Shown here: positions 36,216-47,900 of the stretch, piece after piece
Position numbering within the stretch: the first letter of the stretch is position 1
Layout of the letters: every line of letters starts with the position of its first letter
DNA from: Anaspis maculata
Lineage: Eukaryota > Arthropoda > Insecta > Coleoptera > Scraptiidae
Length of the DNA: 64,000 bases
NCBI GenBank assembly: GCA_949128115.1
Contig: OX421968.1
Coordinates: 29,850,877-29,914,876 of the forward strand
Reading direction: 5' to 3'
Notes under the pieces: generated by a model
The model's database searches: none
What the model was told of the DNA's origin: nothing
Seen by the model: the letters and a program-made list of their open reading frames with translations, nothing else
Program-made: the position numbers and the translations under genes

Positions 36216-36500
36216 ACTGCAAATTCAAATAAGTACCCGTCCCACCCACCTTTGAACGATCTAATAACTAGTCTACGGACTCTACCTATCACATATTGTA
36301 ATGAGGCAGACTGTAGCGCGATGAGCGAGATTACTCTCTGCTCAGAGAAGTTCGCCAGAATGAAGCGAATGGTCCGCTTGATCCACCTATGATGGCCTCA
36401 TTTCACCACTGCAGCAAATAATCAAAATACACAAAACTATTAAGATACGGCCGGCGCTAATGACCACAGCAGTCGAAGCGTCGTAAAAAAACTTGAGGGG

Positions 36501-37326
36501 AAAAAAAACACAAGAAGCTTCGAAAATCCTGCAGGGTAACCTGAACAAGTTACAGCTATGGTTGAGAAAATGGCGTATCCGAGCGAACGAAAGCAAGGTA
36601 ACTTTCACACTCCGAAAAGGAAACTGTCCTCCAGTTAGTCTCAACAACCAAATGCTGACACATGCAGAAGACGTCCGCTATTTGGGCATCCATCTGGACC
36701 GGCGAATGACCTGGCGCAAGCACATCTTCAGCAAACAGAAACAATTGGGACTAAAATTAAGCAGACTTTATTGGATCATCGGAAGGAAATCCCAGCTAAC
36801 ACTGGACAACAAGCTGCTGATCTATAAAGCCATCTTGAAGCCAGTATATGGACGTACGGTATTCAGCTATGGGGGGCAGCCGCAAATTCCAACATTGCTC
36901 GAGCGGTTCCAGTCTAAAGTGTTCCGCATCATTGTAAACGCCCCATGGTTTGTGCCCAACGAGATCATCCGTTGTGACCTAAATATAGCAACTGTCAAAC
37001 AAGAAACCATGACTTACAGTGCCAACTACCACCAAAGATTGAGTACACATCCCAACACACTAGCGATCCATCTGCGCAGGCGAATGACCGGCTACCGGAG
37101 ACTTAAGCGTTGTGCTCCTACTGATCTACCAACTAGATTCTGAAAAATTAAACGTATGAAGTATCAAGAAGACGCCCACTTGTCCTACCCACCGCCAACG
37201 GCGATGTATGAAGAAAGGGAGCTTGCCACTGGGCATTCTCCAACATGATTTTCACCTAGTCAAATGAATTACTCATTATCTAAATAGATAGATTGTTATT
37301 ATTTTGGGATTTCAATAAAAAAAAAA
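36501..37326 (+). pseudogene. Jockey-type LINE, piece 4: RT C terminus and 3' end
   Basis: Open to the stop at about 37143: LQLWLRKWRIRANESKVTF, VRYLGIHLDRRMTWRKHI, LYKAILKPVYGRTVFSYGG and FQSKVFRIIVNAPW are the thumb and C-terminal blocks of jockey RTs. A ~180-bp 3' UTR ends with AATAAA and a poly(A) run (37317-37326). This closes the host LINE begun at 20874. Net length without inserts is about 3.7 kb. Confidence 0.9.
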
Positions 37327-37414
37327 TATGTATTTCCCAAAAATCTTCCCCTGATAACTAAAGATATCCATTGAACCTTCCTTACACAGTTTTGGCAAGT
37401 CTTATCTTAAAAGT

Positions 37415-37719
37415 CCCATAAAACGTATGATGCGTCGATGATCTTTCTTTGTCCACCACCGAGTCCACCACTGAAGAAACTACCCAATTAAGAAAAAACT
37501 CCCCCTCCCAAAAAGTACTTATTGTCTCATCAATTTTGGAAAATCTGTTACATGTAATAACAACTTTCTGTGGATGAGGTTATGTGGCATCCAAATATTG
37601 TGACAGATTTTCCAGAAGTGATGAGGCATCAAGTACTTTTTGAAAGTGGTAGTTTTTCAATGGAGTAGTTTCTACAGAGCTGGACAAAAAAAAAGATCAT
37701 CGACGCATCATACGTGGGA
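37415..37719. mobile_element. MITE, ~300 bp
   Basis: CGTATGATGCGTCGATGATC on the left is exactly inverted as GATCATCGACGCATCATACG on the right. The inner arms pair imperfectly through AGTACTT and GACAGATTTTCC-type blocks. Non-coding. Confidence 0.85.
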
Positions 37720-37888
37720 TGAAATTCGATCAAGGGTTACTTTGTAGATGCCTTCTGCCATATTTGAGCCAAGCCGGAACATGACCTTGGAGAGAACTGG
37801 CATCATAAAACGTGAATTTGTCAAAAATTGACATAACTCCCTTGAAAACCCAGATGGGGGGATGAATCAAAAACCGCTTCGAGATATT
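37720..37888. other. Short spacer between MITEs
   Basis: No feature recognised. Confidence 0.4.
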
Positions 37889-38173
37889 GGTTGCATCCAG
37901 GTACCGGATCGGTTTATTCCGGTGCCAGGTGATCGGTAACATACTCCGGTCGTCTTACCTGGATGCGCAGTTTTCTTTTCTACGGTGACTGCCAAATGTC
38001 CACGCAAATCCACGTTTGACAGTGACCGGTGTCGACGCACCGTAAATTTTTTCCGGTGACTAAAATGGCGGCGGCCGGTACCCACCGGTGTCTGCCAACC
38101 GTACTACGATTGCATGCATTCTGACAACGGCCGGTCTCTGATTTCGTGACCGGTGGGTTACCTGGATGCAACC
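37889..38173. mobile_element. MITE, 285 bp, ATT target duplication
   Basis: GGTTGCATCCAGGTACCGG on the left and GGTTACCTGGATGCAACC on the right are inverted. ATT is duplicated at 37886-37888 and 38174-38176. CCGGTG words recur inside. Non-coding. Confidence 0.87.
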
Positions 38174-38917
38174 ATTGTGATAAGTTTTTCAAAAATTCAT
38201 TGCGGAAGAATCTACGATTTTTTTTCGAAAAGTTGTGCACTGTTGAAAATTGGCCACTTTGACACTGGTTTTGTTGTCACCCTATACATGGTAAACAATG
38301 TCAACGTCCACGTGACTCAGGATGGCATTTTGTAGCCAGAAGAATGAGCTACCCGGCATGATCACATTCTTTGAAATCGGTTGATTTTTCCACGAGATTT
38401 TCAAACTTGAAGTAGCGTGAAATTTTTGGTTGGACCAGTTCAATTGATCGCCTGTTCAGTTAAAATAAAAACGAGAATAAAAACCTATTCTGTGAAAGTT
38501 TTTTTTAAGGGGAAAGTTTACTAAGCACCTCTAATATTGTTGTAGTGGGGTATTTTACTCCTGTATATCAATAGGCGCATAGCGCTCAGCGCATCATATC
38601 AATATTCACCAACTTGTCCACTTTACTAGTAGGTACTCAATAGAATAAAACCTACGTACATTAGTAGAATGTCTGAATATAATGGAATCCAAAAGGACTC
38701 AAGCGTTATCTTTTATTGCAGAACGTTAAAAGCTCCTTTCTATTTTGCGTTCATGGGTACTCTACCACTAAGCTACCAAGGAGACAACAATTTCTCCGCC
38801 ACATGCCTATATGAGAGGCCGCCACAATTTTAGCTTTGATGATCTAAACAGGTGATCAAGTGAACTGGTCCACCCAAAAATTTCACGCTAAGAAGATCGA
38901 AAATCTCGTGGAAAAAT
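38174..38917. other. No gene; one tRNA-like A-box on the minus strand
   Basis: About 38750-38790 minus reads TAGCTTAGTGGTAGAGTACC, close to a tRNA/SINE A-box. A convincing B-box or cloverleaf was not found, so at most a worn tRNA-derived SINE. Confidence 0.3.
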
Positions 38918-39096
38918 CGAGGGGTAAAACACCACCTTGGAAATATGGTGTATACTCTCATGGAAATCATGTGGAAATCATTGGAAATCATTTGGAAATC
39001 AATTGAAATCATTGGAAATCATTGGAAATCTTTGGAAATCATTTGAAACTCATTGGAAATCGGTGTACAAAAATTCCGTCAGTGGTTTACTCCTCG
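38918..39096. mobile_element. Second copy of the TGGAAATCATT MITE
   Basis: Inverted ends CGAGGGGTAAAACACC / GTGGTTTACTCCTCG, tandem TGGAAATCATT units (more than in the copy at 17166-17312) and the same CGGTGTACAAAAATTCCGTC tail. Confidence 0.8.
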
Positions 39097-39284
39097 GGAA
39101 AAATGGAGCTCCTTTTTACTCCCGAATGTTGGGAATATCAGCGGTCATGACATCGACAAGACAGCACTCACTGACAGAAGAGAGAAGAGACAGCTTAGGT
39201 GACATCACTTCGCAGAAGGGGTACATATTTTACATTTTTTTTATTGAAAAAAAGCATGGAATAGTTGCAAAATAAAAAAAATTG

Positions 39285-40087
39285 TATATAACACACGTTT
39301 CATAAGACCTATATTGGCATTGTCACACTCATCAATTGAATCACTCGTCGCTTCGCTCCGTGACGAAATGACGCGTGTGGTGTGACAAATACGATGTCTT
39401 ACAAAACTCGTATTGAGCTTGTTTACGCGAGGCTTAGCAGAGATTTTAACAGTGGTTAGTTAGGAGTGTTTACGCGCGCCGACCAAAATGACAGCCGACA
39501 GCCCCTTAACCTAGGCCGCTATTCTTGAATCGTGTGAGAAAAGTCCCTGGCAGTAAAATACATTCCGCAGTACACTTCTGTAGTGAAAGTTGCCTAAAAA
39601 CTACGATTTTAGGCAACATTCGCTACATCGGTGTACTGCGGATGGGCATGGGCGTTAACGTGCGATTGCCAACACTTGTTTGCTTACTAAATGCAATTTA
39701 AAATCACATTTAGCTAAGCTTAACAGCTGTTGCGAAACTTGCGTTTAGAGGTGTTTATGCGGACGATAACATTGATGTTACGGACCTTAACACCAGTTTT
39801 AAACCTCGCGTAAACAAGGCCACTATAATATACTATTTTCTATTTCAGTGTAATACTGGTTATTTTTCGACATTTAAAACGGTGTAATAATAATTCTCCT
39901 ATTTTATGCAACCGTAGGGCAATATCTACTGTCGAATTTTCAAACTTCCAAACATTCGAGGAAAAATATATTACACTCGTTTAATAAGACGTTTTGTCAC
40001 ACTCCTTCCTTTGAGACCCTCCTCACTGGGTTCGTCGTGCCCCAAAAACAGTCGTTTGACAAACTTCGTCTTATCAAACTCGTATAA
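39285..40087. mobile_element. Cluster of three inverted-repeat elements
   Basis: Two ~125-bp palindromic units (about 39285-39416 and 39968-40087) share ACACNCGTTTNATAAGAC at one end and its complement at the other. Between them, 39419-39820 is a ~400-bp element with ends CTTGTTTACGCGAGG / CCTCGCGTAAACAAG and an inner hairpin (CCGCAGTACAC ... GTGTACTGCGG, about 39568-39650). Confidence 0.75.
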
Positions 40088-41789
40088 TAATGGTGGGGAA
40101 AGTACAAGAGGAGTGCGCCTGAGTTTGAAAAGCTGTATCCAATTACTTTTTGTTTCTAGGTAACCTAGGCAACGCCATTTTCGCCTACTCTGTTCCCACC
40201 AAGAAAGTTTTGTAGGGTCTCACAACACAGGTCCCGGCATAATCAGTTTCAGGCTACGTGGCCACTTCAGTAAGTATAGATACTTTCTGAAAGTAATTAT
40301 ATCAACTCTAGCTTGCGTTGACTTAATGGCACATTTGGACGGGTCTGAAGTAGATGAGAGAGCGCCACAAATTGTAAGAAAAAAATATATTTTGCGGTAT
40401 TCATCATACAGAAGTCTACATTTTAATACTAAACAATGTTATAACCAACTTATATTTATATGATCATTGATCAGTTACTGATCTTTGCGATCTAGTTCAT
40501 TATGAAGTGATAAAATTTCTCTATAAATTAACATTACCTAAATATATATATATAACTAGATTCATTATAATATAGATATTTACATAACATACATAAGAAG
40601 CATTTCAGCTCCTAATCCGTTTGCTGTAAAATTTATTAAACCAATTAAAAAGAGTATTTTACGAAAATAAATCAACAACGATACCTATGTTATTAGAATC
40701 AGTAGGAGGAGAGTTTACGTCAGAAAGATTTGCACAGTAATTACTGATTTCTTGATTATTTTTATATTCAAAACGATAATAATATAATCATACTTAGATA
40801 CGAGTTTGAACATTGGCCATGACAATAAATTAGTACAACAATAAGTAGGAATTCAACATACCTATGTATAATACTCATTTCATATTCCTATGTCAACTTT
40901 TATTACAATGCATGGAGCATGGATAATTTGGTTTTTCAATTTACTGACATAATAAAGTAGGTAGTTCCTTCCGTAGTTTGGAACGTATTCGTATATGATA
41001 TGTTGTATATATATATAAATATATATACACACACACATACACACATAAAAACATAAGTCTGTTTAGAAAATGGTGACACATTGAAAGAGTTTGATATCCA
41101 ACAGATTTCGCTTATAACTAGTTATAACTATCAATGCATTCGTTTTCATATTATTTATTTTATACACAATAATTGCATGGCTCTCTTGAATATACCGTGT
41201 ACGTTCAAACATACATGCATACATACATACATACATACATACAATACAGAGTGGAATGGCTATTGATATAAAAAATAAATACAAAATAATAATTAGGACT
41301 AGATACAAATTCCAGCAGAAACACTTCTAAAGGTATGTATTTGTAATGTGATGACGTTTATTCAATATATTGACTGCCGCGTCATAATATGACTACTTGG
41401 AAGGAAGAAGTGGTAAGATATGACATAATCGATATAGGAGATTAATACAACTAATAGGAACAAGTCATTTGCGTAGTGCTGAATTGTGTCAAACTTCCTG
41501 TACATTTTTGAAAATATCAAGATACGGACATAAAACACCACATTGCAGCAAGATAATATGCAAAACCAAGTGACGGCCAATACATTGAATTTAATATGTT
41601 GATTACTGAGAAACGATGTGAACCTACCGCACATAAAACCTGTTTCAACAATACATTTATGTACAATTAATATATCCAAGCTAACTTTTTGAAATTGGGA
41701 AAGTATTGAGGTTGAGGAGTACAGCATATCAGTCTCACGGTTATTTTATTAATCAGTATTGCATGTGTGCAACATGCTTAGGTATATGA
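40088..41789. other. Downstream flank of the laminin-G gene; no other gene
   Basis: AT-rich region that probably includes the 3' UTR of the minus-strand laminin-G gene; several AATAAA words on that strand make the poly(A) site ambiguous. A TATA run (41008-41030) and a (CATA)n run (41213-41243) are microsatellites. A 121-codon hydrophobic minus frame (41362-41727) is composition-driven. Confidence 0.5.
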
Positions 41790-41944
41790 TTAAATTTCAT
41801 TATCGTGGCAGAAGTTGATTTTGTTCAGGTCATTGTTTGACACCATATCAAGTGGTTTAGCGTTGATAAGTATGTGCTGGATGCAACCTTCAAAGCCTTT
41901 GTGATAAGCTGACGGCAGTCCCTGGGGCAGTGACGAGGTTCCAC
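41790..41944 (-). CDS. Laminin-G gene terminal exon
   Basis: The acceptor ACGTTTTAG precedes GT-GGA-ACC. It encodes TSSLPQGLPSAYHKGFEGC onward and stops at TAA 41790-41792. 155 nt, with two bases completing the Gly codon split by the intron. Confidence 0.85.
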
Positions 41945-44900
41945 CTAAAACGTTATGATTCAGTCATAAGTTAGAAGTCAGAAATTATTACTCAATCATT
42001 ATTACCTATCCATAATTTAGAGTTCGTTCGCAGGGCGAGGGCGCCGTAGTTCGAAATTCCCTTCATGGGTTGATCGCCATCCACTGAAATTAGTCCCACC
42101 CGTTTGCGTCTTCTGACTTGGATGGTGTGCCATTTTCCGTCGTCGATTCTTGTTTTCGATCTGTAATCATTGTTTCAGTTTGAAATTGCACTTGATAATT
42201 TGCCACGCAGTTATTTTTCCTGCGAACCACTGAGAAAGCGCTGTCATACAATCAAGTTGTTGAGGGCTTACACAACACCCTCATTTAGACATTAAAAGTA
42301 AGACACAGGGTTATCACGCGAGATTTTCCCCCCTCCCGAAGGCTTCCTTTTTGAGAAAACATTCTTATTGAAATTTTTCCACGTATATTTCAAAATTGGA
42401 AACTATATTTTTTACAACTTACAATGTACACGTGTCACAAAGTTTTTGTTTGTTTAAGCGACACTCTGTATGTTTTAACCCAGATAAGGCCACCGTCCTT
42501 TTAAAAGGACACTAGATATATTATTTATTCTTTTATTAGTCGTCCTTCTTTTTAGCGCACTTCTCCAAACGGGAAGGCGCTTTTGTCCTCGCTTTGTCCG
42601 TCCGTCCGTCCGTCCGTCACAGCATCTAGTCCTAGACGAAAAGGTTTTTGCGAAAAAATTTTACTCCTCACCTTGTAGCTCATGCTCATGACCTTGTATC
42701 CCGAACCAAGAAAAATCTTGACGAAATAATAATAAACAATGACAATAATAACAATTTAGTGTGACGCGGCATCGCCGTTGAATGCTGCATTTCAGAAGCC
42801 GGCCTGATCTCGAAAGTTATCACATGCGAGGAAGTACCCGATCTTATCATTTTACCATAATACATATGCAGAGTTATATTTAGAGGATGATTTGAACTTC
42901 ATTTTAATGAAAATTTCACATCGGTGCGAGGTGCAGGCCAATAGTTATTAATTTTTGAAAATGACTCCGAAACTACGGCTCGGCCGCAAATGATTTATTC
43001 GTTGCTTGCTGGTGCTTGATATCCTTTCCTCCGAACAAAACGAAATTCAATACAGAAAATATTTCAACTCGAATGGGTAGCTCATGGCCTTGGTACGCGA
43101 ATCAAGAAAAAATATGCCGAAATAATCATGAACAATTACAAAAATAACATTTTGGTGTAGGGCGGCTTCGCCGATCAAGTGCTGGCATTCGCGGTAAGAT
43201 GTAGAAAGTTGCGATATGCAGGCAACTACAATTTCTTAATAAAATACATCACTGCATGTACGGCATTATATTTAGAGAACAATTTGAACTTTCTTTTGAC
43301 AAAAACTCCACTTCGATCCGACCGTCGGGTCAATTGTTATCAATTTTTGAAAACGACCGCAAAGCCACGGTTCGGCGCATATCACACGACCCTACAAATT
43401 TAAAATCAGACGTGCCGAAATAGTAATTGAACATTTTGAAATAGCCAATACTAGGTACCTGAAGGATAATGGCACTCAAATTACGAAACATGTTCGCTCA
43501 ATAACAAAAAAAAAGTAGGTAGGTATCACTAAAAATCATGTGACAGGCTACCATTTTTTCGGTTTTTCGATAAAAAAGAAATGTTCCAATTCAAAGGTGG
43601 ACCCGATATTCGTGTTCAGGAGGTCGAAATCAGTCGGAGATCATTTTTTTATATAAGTAACAGAATGACGCTTATGTGGCCGGTTTGTCTGTCTGTCTGT
43701 CTGTCCGAGTCCGTGCAGAAATTAAGACGCTGTACTCCTTCTCGAGAATTGAAACAAGAGTCTTGGAACTTTTTTCCGATTAATAGCTGATGTCCCCAAG
43801 GGTGGCCAATGGGCACTATTTTTGTTATCCATACATCGTTATCATTATTCTCAAAAAACAGAGATCTCCTGTGCACTTCGATGAAGTTGAACTTCTCGGG
43901 AAATAAAGCTACGACAGCCCTTGAAATAGGCAGGTTGGCTTTCATAATTCGGCCGCCATCTTGGCTGCCATATTGAAATTTCTTATTAGTGGAACGATTG
44001 TCATGAAACTTGAAACTTACCCTTGTCTAGTACGATCATTCTTATTTTCAAGCCAAATTTCATGATTGCCCCACCATCTTGGCCGCCATATTGAAATCTC
44101 TTATAAGTGGAAGGATTTTCATGACACTTGAGAGTTACGCTTGTCTCGTACGATCATTCCTATTTTCAAGCTGAGTTTCATAATTCTGCCGCCATCTTGG
44201 CCGCCATATTGAAATCTCTTGTTAGTGGAACGATTTTCATGAAACTTGGAACTTACCCTTGTCTAGTACGATCATTTTGATTTTCAAGCCGAATTTCATG
44301 ATTCTGGCGATATTTTGGCCGCCATATTGGAATTTTTTGCCCAAGACGGTAGAACCCTAGTCACTTAACATCTTGCGTTCACTAATCCTCCAAAAAGGAA
44401 GTGCGCTACTGAGCCTCATGCCCATGAGGCGTATTCGCTTGTTTGAAAGATGGCAGTGTGGTTTCCGCTTAACAGTTGTTCACTTAGGCCCAACTGCACC
44501 GCTAACACTTAACCTTAAAGTGAAGCTTTACTGGTCCTTAACTTTTAAGTACACTGCACCGTCAACAAACTGTGGCTTAGGGATGCTTAAGCTTTGCCTA
44601 AAATAAGCCCAGGGTGTGGTACGGCTTAGCCACCACTTATCAACATTTGAGATCATATTATGTAGCTGTGCGTGCAGTCAAAAAATGAACAATATCGTAA
44701 ATAACAATATCCCAATGGAGAAGGAGTTATTGGATGATGATTTAGACGAATGGGCGAGAATGGGTTACTTGCCCAATTTTTTTTATTGGATTAATCGATA
44801 GTATGGTTAAAAATAATGCACCCGTATTTTGTATTTTTCCCTAATTCCCAAAATTGCGGCCGTAATGCGTGTTTGAAAAATATTTTTGTGACGTCACAAA

Positions 44901-47900
44901 TATACTAAAAACAGCACTGTTGGATTAAAAACTCAAACAAGTGAGTATGTCTTCACGTGCGTGAGTCTCAATAGCGCATTTTCTTGAAGAGGCATATTAT
45001 GAATGTAAAGAAATTTGGTTGAAGGAGAAACATCATTCTTTGCCCGCTCTCTTCAGTCGAAACTCATTGTGATTTTTTGTTATCAGAATGGGGTACTTGT
45101 CAATGAAACAGATTTGAATGAAAATTCTTTCAATCATCAATATTTTTTTGTTTGGAGGCGGAAGCTGGGAGCAGCCACCAATCAACAGTAGCCTATTCTT
45201 TCCCATTTTTAGTCGGCTATCCATATAGCGAAAGAATAGATCGTTATGTTTTCGGGTTTATATTTTTCATTCATCTCTTACTTTGAGGGCAGCGTGTGGG
45301 GGCGGCAGCATTCGGGAAAGTAACTGTTGCACAGTTTGAGTATGGGGTTTCCAAATGTGTAAGGAAATATGACAAATCAGTGAAAATTATGAGAGTTTTT
45401 TGTTTGGGGGCGGGAGCTGGAGGCGGCGACTAATCAAAAGTGACCTATCTCTTCCCATTTTTAGTCATCTATACATATAGCGAAAGAATTAGATCGTTAA
45501 TCTCCAGGTTTATGTTTTACATTTATCTCTTACTTTGGGGGCGGCGTGTGGGAGCGGCAGAGTTTGGCAAAGAAATTCTTGCACAGTTTGAGCTGGGAGT
45601 TTGTCTATGTTCGAGGTAACATTAACATCCAAATCAGTGAAAATTGTTGGAAGTTTGCACTTTTTTCTTTTGGGGGCGGAAGCTGGAGGCGGCGCCATAT
45701 CAAAAGTAGCCTATACTTTCCCATTTTTAGTCAGCTATCCATATAGCGGAAGAATTAGATCGTTATGTCTTTAGGTTTGTGTTTTTCATTTATCTCTTAC
45801 TTTAAGGGCAGCGTTTGGGGGCGGCAGCATTCGGCAAAGGAACTGTTGCACAGTTTGAGTTGGGAGTTTCTAAATGTTTAAGGAAATATGACAATCAGTG
45901 AAAATTGTAAAAGTTTTTTTTTTGTTTGGGGGGCGGGAACTGGAGGTGGCGGTTAATCAAAAGTGGCCTATCTTTTCCCATTTTCAGTAAGCTATCTATA
46001 TAGCGAAAGAATCAGATCACTATGTCTTCAGGTTTATGTTTTACATTTATCTCTTGCTTTGGGGGCGGCGTGTGGGAGCGGCAGAGTTTGGCAAAGAAAT
46101 TCCTGCACAGTTTGAGTTGACAGTTTCTGTTTCTGAATGTTTGAGGTAACATCAACATCTGAATCAGTCTAAATTGTTGAAAGCTGCACTTTTTTTCTTT
46201 TGGGGGCGGAAACTGGAGGCGGTGCCATATCACAAGTAGCCTATCTTTTCCCATTTGTAGTCAGCTATCTATATAGCGAAAGACTTAGATCGTTGTTTTC
46301 GGTTTCATGTTTTTCATTTATCTCTTACATTGGGGGCGGCGTGTGGGAGCGGCAGCGTTCGGCTAAGCAAATGTTGCACAATTTGACTTGGCAGTTTCTA
46401 AATGTTTGAGAGGACATCTCAATGAGTAAAATTGTGAAAGTTGCACTATTTGTCGTTTGGGGGCGGAATCTGGGGGCGGCGACTAAACAAAAGTAGCCTA
46501 TCCTTCTCCATTTTTAGTCAGCTGTTCATATACCGAAAGAATTAGATCGCTATGTCTTCGGGTTTATGTTTTTCATTTTAAAGTGATTGGGGGCGGTTTT
46601 CAGCATTTAGCATAGCAAAAATGCGCCGACGATTTTTTCATATCGTCGGCGCATATTGAAGGCGGAATGTTTCTGGGCATACGTTTTTAATTCATAAAAT
46701 GAGAACACCAGAGCAGTAGGTCTGGGAGAAATTGCAATATCATGTTATTTCAAGTTTATCGGGGGCGGTTTTCTCTATAGGTACTTTTTATTTTTCTTCC
46801 AGTTACACCATAAATTATTATTAAGACTTCTTTGGCCAACCGGTTTCGCTGTTAAGCATCGTCAGGGCTGTAATAAGTTTTATGAAGCTGTTGTAGGTAT
46901 ATTAAAATGAGTAAAGGATCTTACTTGAGAAGTGACATTTTGTTATTCATAATTATGTATAAAATTCAAATGTTTTTTCAGGTGTTATGATCAGAAACTA
47001 GTTGGTCCAAGATTACAATGTATATAAGCATAAAAATATAACGATAGTGGACTTAGAAGGTGTTGCTACAATGAACATTTTATTAGTACCAGATGTTATG
47101 GATTTAGGTATTGTTGTTCCCCATCTAATAAAATATTCATTGTAGCAACACCTTCCAAGTCTTCTGTTTGTTCATTAAGACAGTGGAAATTATGATCAGA
47201 TTTAAGTCTTAACATTTCAAGTGATTCTAGTAAAGTTCTTTGTTTAAAATTTGATGAAAAGTGTAAAAATTTGACATTTAAACTTGTGTCGAAGTTATGT
47301 TGAGATAAAATGATATGGCTTGCAAAATGCGATCTACTGTCCATATAACCTATTCTTTTTGATTTTATTATGTCTCTGTTATGCTCATGAATTCGTATCG
47401 AAAATTTTCTTCCTGTATGGCCCACATATTTTGCGTTACAAGTACCTCAACTAAGTTCGTTAACACCTGATTTTTCTTCTCTTAGTTTTGAATTGGTTCT
47501 GAAGGAAATTATGATGTTCGGGTTTGTTCTTTGAAAAATGCTTGCGATCTTATAAGATGTTGAACCAAAGAAGGTTAAAGACCTGTAAGTTCTGTTCGAT
47601 TCTGTAGAGATTATTTGTCTGCTGGTTGTGTATTTTGAAAGGAATTTATTGAATATTTTGTCAATAAATGAACGAGGGTAGCCATTATTGAGTCCTATTT
47701 GTTTTATTGTTCGATATTCGTTCTTAAAATCTTCTTTTGATAAAGGTATTTTGAAAAGTCTATTGAAATAACTGTTGAATGCCGCTTTTTTGGTTGAAGC
47801 AGGACTACATGAATCAAAAGGAATGATCAGATCTGTTGTAGTTCCTTTTCTGTAGATGTTAAAGTCCAGCTTATCGTTATTTCTTTTTATTTGTAGGTCT

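Larger units (their letters stand above)
27220..36500 (+). mobile_element. Full-length I-type LINE inserted in the jockey LINE
   Basis: The element begins GGGGTCGAAAAACC and ends in an A-rich tail (AACTTGAGGGG then As). It is bounded by AAAAAACCACA on the left (27209-27219) and AAAAAAAACACA on the right (36501-36512). Removing it restores the host frame exactly (KKPQ then EASK). Net length after subtracting the piggyBac and hAT-B inserts is about 5.8 kb. It has a 5' UTR, ORF1 with a zinc knuckle, ORF2 with endonuclease-RT-RNase H, and a ~285-bp 3' UTR. Several frameshifts and one TGA make this copy inactive. Confidence 0.9.

Noticed and set aside
38750..38790. tRNA gene on the minus strand
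   Set aside because: Only an A-box-like stretch; no acceptor pairing or B-box, so no functional tRNA is claimed.
41362..41727. 121-codon hydrophobic frame as a membrane protein gene
   Set aside because: AT-rich 3' flank of the laminin-G gene, no domain, no supporting splice or codon signal.
45030..46640. Regularly spaced repeats suggestive of a CRISPR-like array
   Set aside because: Units are ~260 bp, diverged, without unique spacers, and lie in a eukaryotic intron; this is satellite DNA.
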